Positions 49,478-61,314 of a DNA stretch of 64,000 nt are shown piece by piece. This stretch comes from Hawksworthiomyces lignivorus (lineage: Eukaryota > Ascomycota > Sordariomycetes > Ophiostomatales > Ophiostomataceae): contig NTMA01000001.1 in assembly GCA_002917075.1 (NCBI GenBank), positions 124,001 through 188,000 on the forward strand. Reading direction: 5' to 3'. Made by a program: the position numbers and the translations under genes. The notes below the pieces were generated by a model. That model saw only the letters and a program-made list of their open reading frames with translations. It was not told the DNA's origin and made no database searches. Every line of letters starts with the position of its first letter. The stretch's first letter is position 1.

Positions 49478-51246
49478 ACCGCGCCTTCGTGCAGACGAGA
49501 GCTACCTCCTAATATTCAGGGCCTAGTCCGGGTCTTGTCAGTTTAGTACGATATGTTTAGGGCTCTGCTCCGTGCTTCGTACGCGCCTTGTCGTGCTGCT
49601 GCTGGCTTCTTGAGGCTGTTCCCGGTGCTAAGGAGATCAAAAATGCTTCGTAAGAGTGCCCACCCAATGCCATGGCGGCAAGGTGTCACCCCCTTCAACG
49701 CAAGCACAACTTCCCACATTTATCTACCTTAGTGTCTATTCATAATCTTCCCTATTCTCTCTTGGCAGTACGAGTGTTGGTACGCATCACAACATAGACA
49801 TCCCAGGCGAATATCATCTATGGAAAACTGCCGTTCGTGCAATGCAACCCCAGAGGACCCAGAAAAGTCGATGGTATTAACCTTCTCCCAAGCTTTGAAC
49901 CAAGCTATGTCCCATTTTGGCGTGTCACTATTTGACGGTAGGTGCTTGTTTAAATACGCACAAGTGTGGAAGATGTAGGTTCCATGCTATCTTACACGTA
50001 ATGTAATTCACTCGTGGCGTTTGTTTAACATCTATTTTACTATTACTATTTCCGGTTCTTCATATCACTCGTTTTTCTTCATTCTGAATAATAGTCTAAT
50101 AATACCACAGTGAGAAAGATCGAATACCATATAATACGTCCCCTCTTCCTCCTACCTTCAGTACAAGCGAGAAACAAAGATCCTCCTGCGCTGAACAGCG
50201 ATGATGTCCATCCGGCTCCTGGTCCAACAGTTATGAGCCCGGGAGGGTTGTCGGACCAAAATGCATGGTGGGACCCACGGATATTTAGCTACTAGTTATG
50301 GCCACTTATGTACTCTCTGACAACAGCATAGTTCTTACATGCAAAGTAGTATTCCATACGGCATGGAAAAGCGGAAATAAGCATAGATGCGAGACTAGAA
50401 CTGGCCGTCGCCTATTAATTTTTTTCCAGCCTTGTAGGGTTGCAATATACGTTCTACATACTAATAATCAGCCTTCGGCTGTCATCCACTTTAGGATGTG
50501 CTTGTCTTTGCATGATTTATATGCCTGAACATGAAAGGACGCACAGCCAAGAGAGAAACATGAGTTTGTGGTATATGTTTTAGGAGGGATCAGCATGGTC
50601 TAGTAGGATATCAAAAAGAAGGGGAAAGAAAAGGAAAATAGAAAGAAAGAAATCACGTAAACACAAATCAGGTACACTTACCGCCAGCGTCTAGTGAGGC
50701 TCAGCTTCAGCACAGGTTGCCTCGTTCATGCTTATACCTGCGTGGTAACGCAAACAGCAGAGAATTATTGGAGATTGACAGGGGTACCTGCAGAGTTGAA
50801 ATGGCAAGGAGGTGAGTGACATCCTAGGCTCACGGCATTGGTGTCGAACGCTTTTCACGTCTTGACTTCCTCCCCTTTCTCGGATAGGATAGCCTGGGCA
50901 TCAGAGTACTACTCCGTGCAATGCATGTTCTCCCTTTTATCTAACCTGTTGGTACTCAGCAGATGCGAGATATATATCTTGTCTAACACCAATGATTTTT
51001 ACCGTAAACAGTAGTTCGTAGTGTATATCGTCCACTTCTTGTGCTGTCCGCGTTCGTGTCTCTCGTTTGGTTTCTTTGTCTTTTTTTCCAGTTTTTTTTA
51101 TTTTATTTTATTTTTTATTTTTATTTTTTGTTTTCAACAGCATATGTAGCTTGAGAAAGAATACCATTATAAAATACGTATCAATTTCTCCTCAACTCCC
51201 AATACGAAAAGAGAAAGCCGTGTTCTTCGTCAATGGCCAGACAATC
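49478..51246. other. AT-rich spacer upstream of secreted protein gene
   Basis: No gene is seen in 1.8 kb. The stretch is AT-rich from about 49,700. A run of TTTTATTTTA-like repeats at about 51,083-51,131 sits just upstream of the secreted-protein start and may be a promoter element. Confidence 0.45.
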
Positions 51247-52230
51247 ATGAAGGCTCTCCAGCTTCTAGCCGTCGGGCTCCTTGCCGCCAGCACGGCCGTC
51301 GCGTCGCGGTGCAAGCCATCGAGGCCGCCGCCGAGCTCGAGCAGCAACGTGGTGGAGGTGGCTAGCAGCAGCAGCAGCAGCATCAGTTCGGTCTACTCCG
51401 CCTTGTCCGCTACTTCGTCCACCACCTTGTCTGCTACTTCGGCGTCTTCATCAGCCTCTTCGTCCTCCTCTCTTCCGCCGTCCTCTTCCTCCTCTTTAGC
51501 TTCGGCCTCATCAAGCAGTAGCACCGTGGAGGTGGCCAGCAGCAGCAGTATTAGTTCAGTCCTCTCTACCTTGTCCACCACCTCGTCTACCACCTCGTCC
51601 GCCACTTCGGCCTCTTCGTCAGCCTCTTCGTCTTCCTTCCTTCCGCCATCCTCGTCTCCCTCTTCAGCTGCGGCCTCGTCGAGCAGCAGCACCGCCGATC
51701 CCTGTGCAACTAATCTCGTCGTCAACGGCGATCTCAATGGCTCCATGGAAGGCGCTGAGCTCTTCGCACACATCGATCCGTACGACTGGAGCTCGGATTA
51801 CACCTCGGAAGTGACGTTCTACCCACTGACGGAACCTGGCGACTGCGGGCCTGACTACCCTACGTGCTTCTTCGTCTTCGTCAGCGACGCAATCGCGGGG
51901 ATGACGTTCTTCCAGACGCTGACGGGGCTGACCCCGCAGGCAGAGTACGCGCTCCAGTTTACGTTCATCCCCGGCGGGGGCCTGTTTGTGGCCGGGACGC
52001 TGGAATGCGGCGTCGTGGACCCCGACAGTGGGACCGGCTCGACGACCACGATCGACACTGCGGACGCGCTAACCGGGTCAGACGGCTGGGGCCAAGGGTT
52101 GCTGATCTTTTCCGTGCCCAGTACTACAGCACAGCTGTCCTGCACGGTATCATCAACCTCTTACTTGAACTTGAGGCTCACCGGGCTGGTCGTGCGGCCA
52201 GTGGCCTGCCTCGAGAGAACAGCACCCTAA
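51247..52230 (+). CDS. Secreted Ser-rich protein with C-terminal beta-sandwich-like domain
   Basis: A single exon of 327 residues. A signal peptide is clear (MKALQLLAVGLLAASTAVA, cut before SRCK). Residues about 30-149 are a Ser/Thr/Ala/Pro linker, likely O-glycosylated, made of two tandem copies of a unit starting VEVASSSS. Residues about 150-327 form a Cys-containing domain (NLVVNGDLNGSMEG, FFQTLTGLTPQAEYALQF, LECGVVDPDSG, LNLRLTGLVV). This resembles the carbohydrate-binding, galactose-binding-like sandwiches seen at the end of many fungal wall proteins. The start is taken at 51247 because the signal peptide begins there; an upstream in-frame ATG at 51067 would prepend an odd hydrophobic T-rich translation. 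No catalytic domain is present. The function is unknown: a cell-wall or secreted adhesion-like role is inference. Confidence 0.8.
   Translation: MKALQLLAVGLLAASTAVASRCKPSRPPPSSSSNVVEVASSSSSSISSVYSALSATSSTTLSATSASSSASSSSSLPPSSSSSLASASSSSSTVEVASSSSISSVLSTLSTTSSTTSSATSASSSASSSSFLPPSSSPSSAAASSSSSTADPCATNLVVNGDLNGSMEGAELFAHIDPYDWSSDYTSEVTFYPLTEPGDCGPDYPTCFFVFVSDAIAGMTFFQTLTGLTPQAEYALQFTFIPGGGLFVAGTLECGVVDPDSGTGSTTTIDTADALTGSDGWGQGLLIFSVPSTTAQLSCTVSSTSYLNLRLTGLVVRPVACLERTAP
51352..51693 (+). repeat. Two tandem coding repeats (174 and 168 bases)
   Basis: Copy 1 is 51352-51525 and copy 2 is 51526-51693. Both begin GTGGAGGTGG and encode VEVASSSS...LPPSSS...SSSST units. They are imperfect copies in frame within the Ser-rich linker. 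Confidence 0.85.
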
Positions 52231-53812
52231 TGGAGCATGGGTGGGCTAGGGACAATTTTTTTTTTTTTTTTTGGGGGGGGGGGAACCGCCCAGTTTTGGC
52301 TCTAGGGCTATTTTTTTTCCTGGGAGCCTGGGTACATACATGGCCTGGGCGGCCTTCCCAGCACTCGGAAGACGCGGTACCTCCTGCACGGAGCTACTGC
52401 ATCGTCCCAGTGCGGCTGTGTCCTAAACCTCCGCAACCCGCCGCTGCTGCCGCCTGCCCGCTATTTTGCGTTGGGACCGACGAGGAGAAACACACAAATG
52501 AACAGCCCCCACTGGCAAAAAGAAAAAATAAGACGGAATCAGCGAGAGGAGGCCTGTCTGCGCTGCGCACATATCATAATCACAAAAAAAAAAAAGAGAC
52601 GATCCCGTCGTCTCGGAGAGACATCTTGTTCAGCGGGACCCTTGCTGCAGAATGGACGCAGACGAGCTGCTGCGTACTTGCATCAATCAGAAGAAAGCAG
52701 CGCAGAGGGTTTCAGCCTTCTATCGCTCCATGGGTACATTCCAGGGGAAGTCACTGAGCTATCGTCTTTCTGGGCATGGCTTGGCCTGGCACCCAAGTAT
52801 CGTTCAGTCCGTACGAGTACGGCTAGTAGCCCAAATCACATAAGCTTAGAACGGGAGAGGCTGTTCGGACCGCTTTGATTTGCTGCTTTTCCTCCCCATC
52901 TCCCTCCGTCGCGCATTTTCATTACACACAGCTCCTGCAAAGATGAACAAGGGGGCAAAAAAGGCACATGAAAAAAAAGTAATAGTCGGAGGGGTAATTA
53001 ATGCGAAAACGAGGAAAACAAAGAGCCATCGGAGAGAGGGGAAATCCAAGAAGACAATGGCTCTCCGCTATTTGACCAACTATAAAGAAAAACTAATATC
53101 GAACTTGGTACCAACACGGTAACCAGGGAGAACGGGGGCGACGATCTTGTTAAAAAAAAGGATGGGATAAAGAGCTAAAAAAGTGCTAGAACCACGAGAG
53201 AAACAGAGCCAAGATAAGTAGACTGACCCATGAAGTTTCTCTCGCCTCCCCTAGTCGTGGAATCGCGGGTTTCGCCCATCCAGAAGGAGAGTTTGCTCCA
53301 GCTTGCGTCTTTGGCTCCTCCCCCCCTTACCAAGCTTTGACTATGCATGCTGTATCTGACCAGAATAAACTTAAGGGGGGGGGGGGGTGTGGCTCTTGGC
53401 CGCTAGCTGATCCACATTACAACTACGTTTACACAAGTGCATGTTTCTTCTCACTTGACTATTCCCTTTCTTGGTGTCTTAAACCCATCCTCTCCCACTC
53501 CCTCGGTAACCCTCTTACCGGTGTTGTATTCTTCTGAATCATTCTTCTTTGCCCTCCTTGTTTGTTCGTTTTTTTTCCCACACTTATGTGTGCTGGGTTA
53601 CCTACTTATCTTCTTGCAATTTGACGGCTGTATAATACACACGCAAAAAAAATTGCAATTTACAACTGGATACGGCGTTCATGTCGAGGAGGGAAGGATA
53701 GAGCTGGGTTGGAAGTTTGGGAATCGCCGGGCCTGTGTCTTTTTTCTTTTCTTTTTCTTTTTTTTTTTTTAAAAAAAAAATAGAAAAAACGGCGTCACTT
53801 CGCTCTTTACCG
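52231..53812. other. Spacer with homopolymer tracts before the LaeA-like gene
   Basis: No gene is seen. Tracts: T17 then G11 at 52,256-52,283, G13 at 53,375-53,387, and T13 then A10 at 53,758-53,780, which ends 32 bases before the methyltransferase ATG. Confidence 0.5.
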
Positions 53813-55259
53813 ATGGCGTCGGAGTCGTCAGGGCCGTCCGTGACGACTCCCATCGAAATCGCGGACACGCCGCCCGATTCGAACGAGTTCGACCCCGTCA
53901 CTGACTGGGACGGCCTAGATCTGCCAGCCCGCGATGAAATTACCGGTGTATGGCAGCACATGTACCAGAATGGCCGCCGGTACCACCTGTACAAGTACGG
54001 TCGGTATCCAATTCCAAACGACGATACCGAGCAGCAGCGAGAAGATATGAAGCACGCCATGATGCTGGAGCTGACCGTTCGTGCCCTTGCCTGCCCTCTT
54101 ATAATTTTCTATTATACTACGCAAGGCACTGGCATTTGAGGCTGACTTTCTCTTCAATTAGGATGGAAAGTTGTACCTTGCTCCAATAGGAGACGACCCA
54201 AGGAAAATTATTGATCTCGGCACGGGAACGGGTATGTTGCTGCTGACACTTGTTTCTACTATATGAAAAACAATCAGGCTCTCCAGAAACTAACTGTTTT
54301 TTCTTGTTTTCTCAACAGGAATATGGGCTATTGAAAGTGTGTTTCTCTCCCGTTGATATTTCTTCATTGGCTCCTCTCACCAAGGATGGCCAGTGTATAA
54401 CTGCATTTCACGTTTTGTATCCAATCAAGACAAGAATCTAACCAGAGAACTCGCTTCTCCTATGTGCAGTGGGCGACAAGTTCCCAGACGCCCAGGTTCT
54501 CGGGACGGATCTCTCGCCGATCCAACCGGAGTGGCTACCGGAAAATGTGCGGTTCATGATCGACGACTGCGAGGCCGAGTGGCTCAACGGCTCCGATTGG
54601 GACTTTGTCCATTTCCGCCAGATGGTCTCGGTCCTCAAGAAGCCGGATGACGTGATCAAGACGACATTTGAGTAAGAAAAGCCTCCCGTTTATTCCCCTC
54701 CCTTCGGCGCTCGTTCTTTCGTTCTGCTTTTCCAGCGCCTCGCATAGGCTCGTTCGAACTTGCAGCTCACCTTTTCTTCTTTTCTTCCCCCTTCGCCTCT
54801 CTGTACAGACACCTGAGACCTGGCGGCTGGATTGAGATCCAGGAAGTGCACGCATATCCGTTCTGCGACGACGGGACCATGGGCCCGGACGACCCCCTCG
54901 CCGCCTTTTACGATATGGTGCGCGACGCCTTCGACACGTACGGCATGCACCACGACAAGGCGCGCGCCTTGCGAGGGCCCCTCACGCGGGCGGGCTTCCA
55001 CAACATCAAGCTGGTCAAGAAGAAGGTGCCCTTAGGGCCCTGGGCCAAGGACAAGACGCTGCGCCTGATCGGCATGTACATGAAGTCGGCGATGCTCGAC
55101 ATGATCCCCGCGCTCGTGGCTGGGCCCCTGCAGTCGCAGCTCCTGACCAAGGTGCAGCAGGAGGTCTGGATGGCCAAGGTCCGGCAGAGCATCGAGGACC
55201 CCAAGATCCACCGGTACCTCAACTTCTACTTCTGGTACGCCCAGAAGCCGCTCTCTTGA
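53813..55259 (+). CDS. LaeA-like SAM-dependent methyltransferase
   Basis: Five exons (53813-54076, 54162-54231, 54319-54336, 54470-54671, 54809-55259) give 334 residues. Exon 3 has only 18 bases and supplies GIWAIE. The spliced motif I is IIDLGTGTGIWAIEMGDKFP (about 104-123), and LGTDLSPIQPEWLPENVRF follows as the motif carrying the acidic residue that binds the SAM ribose. FEHLRPGGWIEIQEV is the post-II loop. These motifs and the N-terminal YQNGRRYHLYKYGRYPIPND mark the fungal LaeA/Llm-type family, whose members regulate secondary metabolism and development or act in metabolite clusters. No biosynthetic cluster is visible here, so the role is open. The end FYFWYAQKPLS is typical for these proteins. 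Confidence 0.92.
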
Positions 55260-57587
55260 GGGTGCGAGAACAAGAAAAGCGAAGACGAGACCTTTTAGTT
55301 CCAGAGGTCATCAGACAGCAGACCACCGCGCCAAACACCAGAGACAACCAGCTCTTGCCATGACCGCCAATGTGTCGGTCAACAAAGAGTATGGCCTCGC
55401 TTCCATTCACTGCAACATGACAGACGCGGTAAATAGTATCATCTGGGAGCGCAAGACCCAGCATTGCAGCATATGAATCGCACCCCATCGATTCGAAATT
55501 TGCCACACCATTTCAGGTGAGACGTTCCGCCAGAACCAAGCCGATTACCTCCATTTCTTCCGATCGTTTAGAAGGTCGCCCAAAGACCCAGTAAGCATGT
55601 CGACTGAGCATTCCATACCCAACGAAGTCGACTCTGCTTTGTGTAGGTTAGGATACAGGAAACCGAAGAGGGACAAGAAGGAGTTTTACGGGCGCATAAA
55701 AGGACTAGCATTTCTCATCCTGGCAGCTTTTCAGAAGCAGCGTTAACTGCTTCCAGAGATGTCCAAGAGGATTTGAGAACCCAACTGTTTTATTTCTTCC
55801 TTTTTGGTATGGATCAGATAGGAAAGTAGAAGAGATACCACGGCGACTTAAAGAGACGCCAAATAATTATCATTCACACATTTTAAAAGACTATACAGCA
55901 ACATAAGCCGTAATGAAATATGCTGTTACCACTTAATTGGGATGATGCAAGACTTGAAAGATGCGTAGAATCTATTATCCGTCCTCCATCCATCCTACGT
56001 TCATGAATTTTCATCAGAAAAGCACCAGGAATATTCGCAGGTCGAAATAAGATTAAACAATACAACCCTCTATCTCTCTCTAACGGACTTTTTAGGACGC
56101 CATAAGGGGCAATTTCAAGCGACTCCTGTGCTGTGTGCAACAATCCCGCGGTCTCTTGCGCGATTGCCTCCTAGAATTAGGGGTTCTCTACCTGCAGCAC
56201 ACCCTTGTGTCTTGTGCGTATGAATATGTACGTGTGCTTTGCCCTTTTGCAAATTCATGGGCTTTCGGCGACGATATTCTTGCAGCCCCTTTTGAATATC
56301 CCTGATCGTGGTTTTGACTTCTTTGGGATATAAATGACCCTGACTAGACATTCGCCCATTTGTGTCTAGTCCAAGAGAATGGATAGCTTCCCGGACATGG
56401 TATGTCTCGGCCCGATCTTGCCGTCTCCCAAGGAGATAGAAACAGATGGGAACCTGGACGGACCTTTCCAGCATTGTAACACTCTCATACTTTGTGTAGG
56501 CTTCAATATTTCATCCCCCTATCACCACATGTCTGTATGGATGAACCTTGGGGCGCAGATTCTAGGGCTAGTTCGCCTCCTTTTTAGCCAGAAGGAATCT
56601 AACTTTGAGCGAATATCACCCAAAGGAGGTACGATATACATACGACCTGGACTGCTGCATAACTTAGACAATATTGGCTTGGCTGCATCCGGCGTTTTAC
56701 CTCTCTGCACGGTACAATGTGCTCTTGGTGGAGTCTTGTGGCTTGTTAGTCTCTGTGGAAAACTCACATTGTGAACGTATCCATCCATTAATAGAAGCTA
56801 TATAGGCCACGATCCATCAATCAAGTGCGTTGCTAGTAGACCTATAAACAATGACCATTAGCACTTTTGTCTAGGAATTAGATTCTACGGAAAACATCCT
56901 ACCTGGGTAACAATTGAAAGTAATAGCCATCATTTGTGCTAAAAGGCTCCGAAATGCTTAACCATTTCTCCGTACTCGTCTCTTTAATGACTTTCTTTTT
57001 GTGGGCAATGAAAGGGCCGACTCCAGGGGTAGGCGAAGCTGGTACAACCCTTTAGCTTATACGAAATATTCGTCTTCGAGTACTTATGTACGCTAGAGCA
57101 GCTGTCTTCTGCATCAAAATTACAGTAAATTCCTCTTTTTCCTAAATTTCGTTAGATGGCCTGTATGTAGAAGCTTTCAATAAGAAGATAAGAGAATAAG
57201 AATACAGCAGAACGTCATGTTTGCTTCTATTTGTCTGCCGGACGCTGAGGTATCGCTGAAATCGCCCCCAGAATGCAATTGAGCCCGCTTACATAATTTT
57301 CGCCACCAGCTAAAAAAATAAGCTATTATTAGAGAGCGCTGGAGAGCTCCGCGAAGCTTTCAGCAGAGAACCTATTCCAACCCAGCTCACGGTCCCTCTC
57401 CATGAATGAATGACGCGCTAGCGATAAAGACGACATCTTTCTCATTTTGGCGGATTGCTGGTCGAGTTTAGAAAGAGATCAGCGAGGTATTGCCCTCTCT
57501 GAAACCAGGAGCTAGAACAAGCGAGAGAGGCGCATAGTGCGTCGAACGTCCGAGCGGTCGAGACTTGTTCCGCAGGCCAGCAGGCAC
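55260..57587. other. 2.3 kb AT-rich spacer before Yth1 gene
   Basis: No supportable gene. Small open frames at 55,219-55,506 (minus), 56,115-56,474 (minus) and 56,379-56,774 (plus) show no recognisable family. The right end holds the Yth1 promoter and leader. Confidence 0.45.
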
Positions 57588-58529
57588 ATGGCCACCACGA
57601 TGACCCAGGCGGCGCCGGCCGCGGCACCGGCAACAGCAACATCCAAGACCCCGGCGGGCCGGCTCGCGGCCGGCATGCTCTCCCACGCGCCGTACGCGCC
57701 AGCGCACGCGTTCGCCTTCACTCCCTTTCTGCAGACGACCTACCACCACGGGCTGTCGGCCGACCGGCCCGTGTGCAAGGCCTACAGCGCGGGCCACTGC
57801 CCGCTGGGGTCGCGGTGCCCCGACCGGCACGTGTCGTCCGCAGCGGCGGCGGCGGCTAACAACGGCAGCGGAAACACGCGCGAGGGCGGCGGCTTCGGGT
57901 TCAACAGCCTCGTGTGCAAGCACTGGCTGCGCGGCCTCTGCAAGAAGGGCGAGGGCTGCGAGTTTCTGCACGAGTACAACCTGCGCAAGATGCCCGAGTG
58001 CAACTTTTTTCTGCGCAACGGCTACTGCAGCAACGGCGACGAGTGCCTCTACCTGCACATCGACCCGCGCAGCAAACTGCCGCCCTGCCCCGACTACGAC
58101 AACCGCGGCTTCTGCGAGCTGGGGCCAAACTGCCCCAAGAAGCACGTCCGCCGCGCCCACATGTGCCCCTACTACCTGGCCGGCTTCTGCCCCGAGGGCC
58201 GCACCTGCAAGGAGGGGGCCCACCCTAAGTGGTCGCCCGTGGCTGTGGTCGCGGCGCAGGTGGCCGCTGAGAAGGCAGCGGCGGCAGAGGCGGCCGAGGC
58301 TGGCGGTGCGGACGGCGCCGCGTCGCCAACGTCTCCGATGGGAGACGATGACTACGGTATGGGCGACGAGGATGGCGGTGGCCGGCATCACCAGCAACAT
58401 CACATGGACGGCGACGACGACCGCGATCGGCCAGGGCGAGGAGACTTCCGAGGCGGGTTCAACAGAGGCCGCGGTGGCCGGTGGCGGGGTCGTGGCGGCG
58501 GACGGGGATTCCGAGCACGAGGCCACTGA
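57588..58529 (+). CDS. yth1: CCCH zinc-finger mRNA 3'-end processing factor (Yth1/CPSF30)
   Basis: A single exon of 313 residues. Five CCCH zinc fingers follow one another: C63-H81, C110-H128, C138-H157, C167-H186 and C193-H212, with [20 protein letters not shown] the best match to the Yth1/CPSF30 core. The protein binds pre-mRNA near the AAUAAA signal within the cleavage and polyadenylation factor. Residues about 60-81 and 107-130 should be the RNA-binding fingers by homology. The C-terminus is an acidic/His-rich stretch and then an RGG-type tail ([18 protein letters not shown]). An Ala/Gly insert separates fingers 1 and 2 (residues 84-104). The start is chosen at 57588 (MATTMTQ); an in-frame ATG at 57537 would add 17 residues. 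Confidence 0.93.
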   Translation: MATTMTQAAPAAAPATATSKTPAGRLAAGMLSHAPYAPAHAFAFTPFLQTTYHHGLSADRPVCKAYSAGHCPLGSRCPDRHVSSAAAAAANNGSGNTREGGGFGFNSLVCKHWLRGLCKKGEGCEFLHEYNLRKMPECNFFLRNGYCSNGDECLYLHIDPRSKLPPCPDYDNRGFCELGPNCPKKHVRRAHMCPYYLAGFCPEGRTCKEGAHPKWSPVAVVAAQVAAEKAAAAEAAEAGGADGAASPTSPMGDDDYGMGDEDGGGRHHQQHHMDGDDDRDRPGRGDFRGGFNRGRGGRWRGRGGGRGFRARGH

Positions 58530-58998
58530 TGAGTGTTTACTATGTTTACGACAGTGTTTGGAGGTCAAAAAAGAGCGGAAAAGCGAATCAGATAGTCTAT
58601 TGGTCATCACCAACAAAATTTGTTGGTGGTCTGCTTTTGCCATATGGAAGGTTAGATTTCTTCCAAGCATGCTATGTACTTGTATGATATGTGTCTTATG
58701 ATCGAAAGGAAAATTAAAGAGTCGAGAGAGAGGGAGCGAGAAAAATTAATGTCCTTGCCAAAAATAACCCAGGAAGAGGAGAGGATATAAAAAAGGGAAG
58801 CATTTACAGCCCCCCACAAATAGAAAAGGAAATGTCAGAATACAAGGAATGAGAGCGTTGTTTCATAGGTCGTTCTTTCATCGAATCGTTGGTCCCTGAA
58901 GAATGTGGTAGTTCCTTCTGAGGTGTGTCGTAGTATCGTAACTATCTGGAGTTTCTTGTCGTGTTCTGCCGCGTTCTCGACCTTGGAGTTCATCTCGC
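58530..58998. other. Convergent spacer between Yth1 and DUF1776 genes
   Basis: 3' flanks of two converging genes. No gene is seen in these 469 bases. Confidence 0.5.
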
Positions 58999-60822
58999 TT
59001 ACTGCCAGATGTGTGAGTCGCTAGCTTCCTCGCCCACGGCCACAAAGCTCTCGTGGGTCGCACGCTTGCTTCGGCGAGCAGACGATGGGCTGCTGGTGGT
59101 GCTGCTAGCCACAGACACCACAGATGCTGCAGACGACATCGGCGGGGCCGGCGGCTGGTACCATTCGCTCAGGTCCTCCACCTTGCGCACGCCCATCATC
59201 CATGCCACCAAGCCGCGCGGCACGAAGCTGCCGACAAAACCATATAGGTCAGCGCCTAGGCCCACCCGCACGATGGCGTTGGTATTAGAGCCATCCAGAA
59301 CATCGAATACCGCGTGGTGCAGATCACGCATAGCGGTGCCTCGCAGGCCACGGATGGCACGACCGCTGCCGAGGGCCGAAGTGCTCTGCGCTGTAAAGTT
59401 GCGGCCATACACGTGCCGCGCCGGTTCAGACCACGACATGGTCTCAGCAGCAGGCGGCGGTGGCAGACGGCCATGGTGAGCCGTGACGCTCCGCGATGGA
59501 GCAAATCCAGAGAAATCAAAAGTTCCAAGTTGGACGTGTGTCACAGGAATGGCTAGCGGCCGCAGTTCCGCTGCGAGAACTTCTGTGAAGGCTGATAAGG
59601 CAGAGCAGACTGTTGACTCGGGTGCGTGAAAAGGTGGATTCACCGAGGAAATGATGGATGGTGTGAATACAAGGACCTTTGGTGGCGTCGGCGTCTTCTC
59701 AGCCGGTGGGGTCGAGGGTTTGCCGATTTTTGCTAGAGAGAGAGTTGAAGCGGCTGTGAGGAGGGAAGGTGGCGGCTTGTCTCCCGGCTGCAGGGCTGTT
59801 CGCGCGGTGAGCAGTGGCAGGAAGGCTTGGATAGAAAGGATGGGGTGTAGCAGGTGTGTGTTGAATAAATCGGCAAAGCTCGAAGGGGGGATGGTGGCAA
59901 TGGGCGATGTCTGATAGTTCAAAGACGGGATGAGAATGACACCCGTCAAGGTAAGGTGGCTGCGGCGGGCCCCGGGTACGGCAGCATGTGGGGCGTGGAG
60001 ATAAAGAGCAAAGCGGTCCAAGGCGGTGTTCACGTTTGCGGCCTGGTCCTGTTAGAGAGTGCCGATGCGAAAAAAAAAAGAAAGAAAAAAAAAAAAAGGA
60101 AAAAAAAAAAAGAAAACAGGAAGAGGAAACACTCGTAGCTTACATCGGTGATATCAATAGAGAGAGCCTTGATATCGGGCCGCGACAGCTGGCGGACGGC
60201 CTGCTCGTCCTCGGCGGAACCACATACGATGAAGATGACGAATCCGCGTCTCTCAAGATCCAGAGCCAAAGATTGTGTGACGGGAAGCGCAGGAGAGGCT
60301 GCGATCACGACTACTTCGCACCGGCCTCCGTTCTTGGCCCGCCGTGCGCGGCGGAATTTCCGTGCCGATATTACTCGGCGCACTGCCCGATATGACACTC
60401 CACCCACGAACAACGCCGCGACCGTCACTAGAATCCTGTGTCGATACACCCAATCTTGTACTCGCTCGTATAGCGTTAGTTCAACTCCAGGTGCAATCTC
60501 TATGATTGCGGATGCACGTGGTTTAGGCAGGTGTGCCTTAACCTGGTCTGGGATCCAAGAGGCATTGGCTAGATGATCGCGTAACAGTTCGGCGACTCGG
60601 TCAAAGTTTGCATCTATGAATACGGCAATCTCTCCAGAATACCTCCGCACCTCGGAGGTAACCTGCGTGAGCTATAACGGCGTGTTAGAGAAGAAGCCCG
60701 ACTGGCAAGGTTGAGAAAGCATGACGATTTGTGGGCGGAGGTGTTGTTTTGATAAGCAGGAACAGCCTCTTATTAACGGTTCACGTACCATGTCCATATA
60801 TGGCTTATCTTCGCCTGACATG
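58999..60822 (-). CDS. DUF1776 family short-chain-dehydrogenase-like membrane protein
   Basis: Three exons (60822-60790, 60671-60144, 60048-58999) give 536 residues. The start MSGEDKPYMDM is an 11-codon exon. After it comes an amphipathic N-terminal region, a membrane segment (about 90-105, RILVTVAALFVGG) and a Rossmann-like beta-alpha core: CEVVVIAASPALPVTQSLALDLERRGFVIFIVC, then KALSIDITD joined to DQAANVNTALDRFALYL, and later KVLVFTPSIISSV with FTEVLAAEL. This is the layout of the fungal DUF1776 family, related to short-chain dehydrogenases; yeast Pbr1 is, as I recall, a member. Classic Tyr-x-x-x-Lys is not evident, so activity is doubtful. A Ser-rich basic tail ends the protein. Intron 2 contains a near-continuous T tract on the coding strand. 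Confidence 0.85.
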
Positions 60823-61314
60823 ATTGTAATCCACCACAGAAACAAACAATAATAAAGAATCAATAGAAAAGGAAAAAGAATTCGCCAATGAGCCGGAATG
60901 CAGCGGCGTTGTCTGAAAGATAACTTGATAAACTTTTGTGGAGGAGGAGGAGGAGGAGGAGGAAAAAGAAAGGCGGTGGAGAGAAATCAAGACAAGCCTA
61001 AGCTAGGGGACGTTGGGCAGAAAAAAAAAAAATATAGAGCGTACATAAGTGAAAAAGAGGAAGGAGGAGATCCACCAGGGTTTATCGATAGCTCTTACCG
61101 CAAAAAGAAATAATAACAAAAAAAAACAAAAACAAAGAACACCCTTCACGTCATTAACACATGTCAAATCTCCACTTTTTATTTCAGCGCATTAATGTTA
61201 ATAAAACAGAGCTTCTAGAATAAGAAACTGAAGCTCCCAATATGTCCCTGTTACCAGCAGATATTTTTAATATTCCTTGCTTATTTTTCTTCTTTTTGCT
61301 CCTTTTATTTTTTA
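60823..61314. other. Spacer between DUF1776 and methyltransferase genes
   Basis: It holds the DUF1776 promoter and the methyltransferase 3' UTR. A GGA trinucleotide repeat lies at about 60,941-60,962. No gene is seen. Confidence 0.5.

Noticed and set aside
51067..51246. Upstream ATG that would extend the secreted protein
   Set aside because: It translates a TTTTA-repeat into Phe/Leu-rich sequence and would bury a textbook signal peptide at residue 61.
55219..55506. 95-codon minus-strand frame overlapping the LaeA-like 3' end
   Set aside because: Weakly protein-like but without homology I recognise, and part of it is antisense to a coding exon.
57468..58670. 400-codon minus-strand frame
   Set aside because: Antisense to the five CCCH fingers of Yth1; low-complexity Ala/Val/Arg composition.
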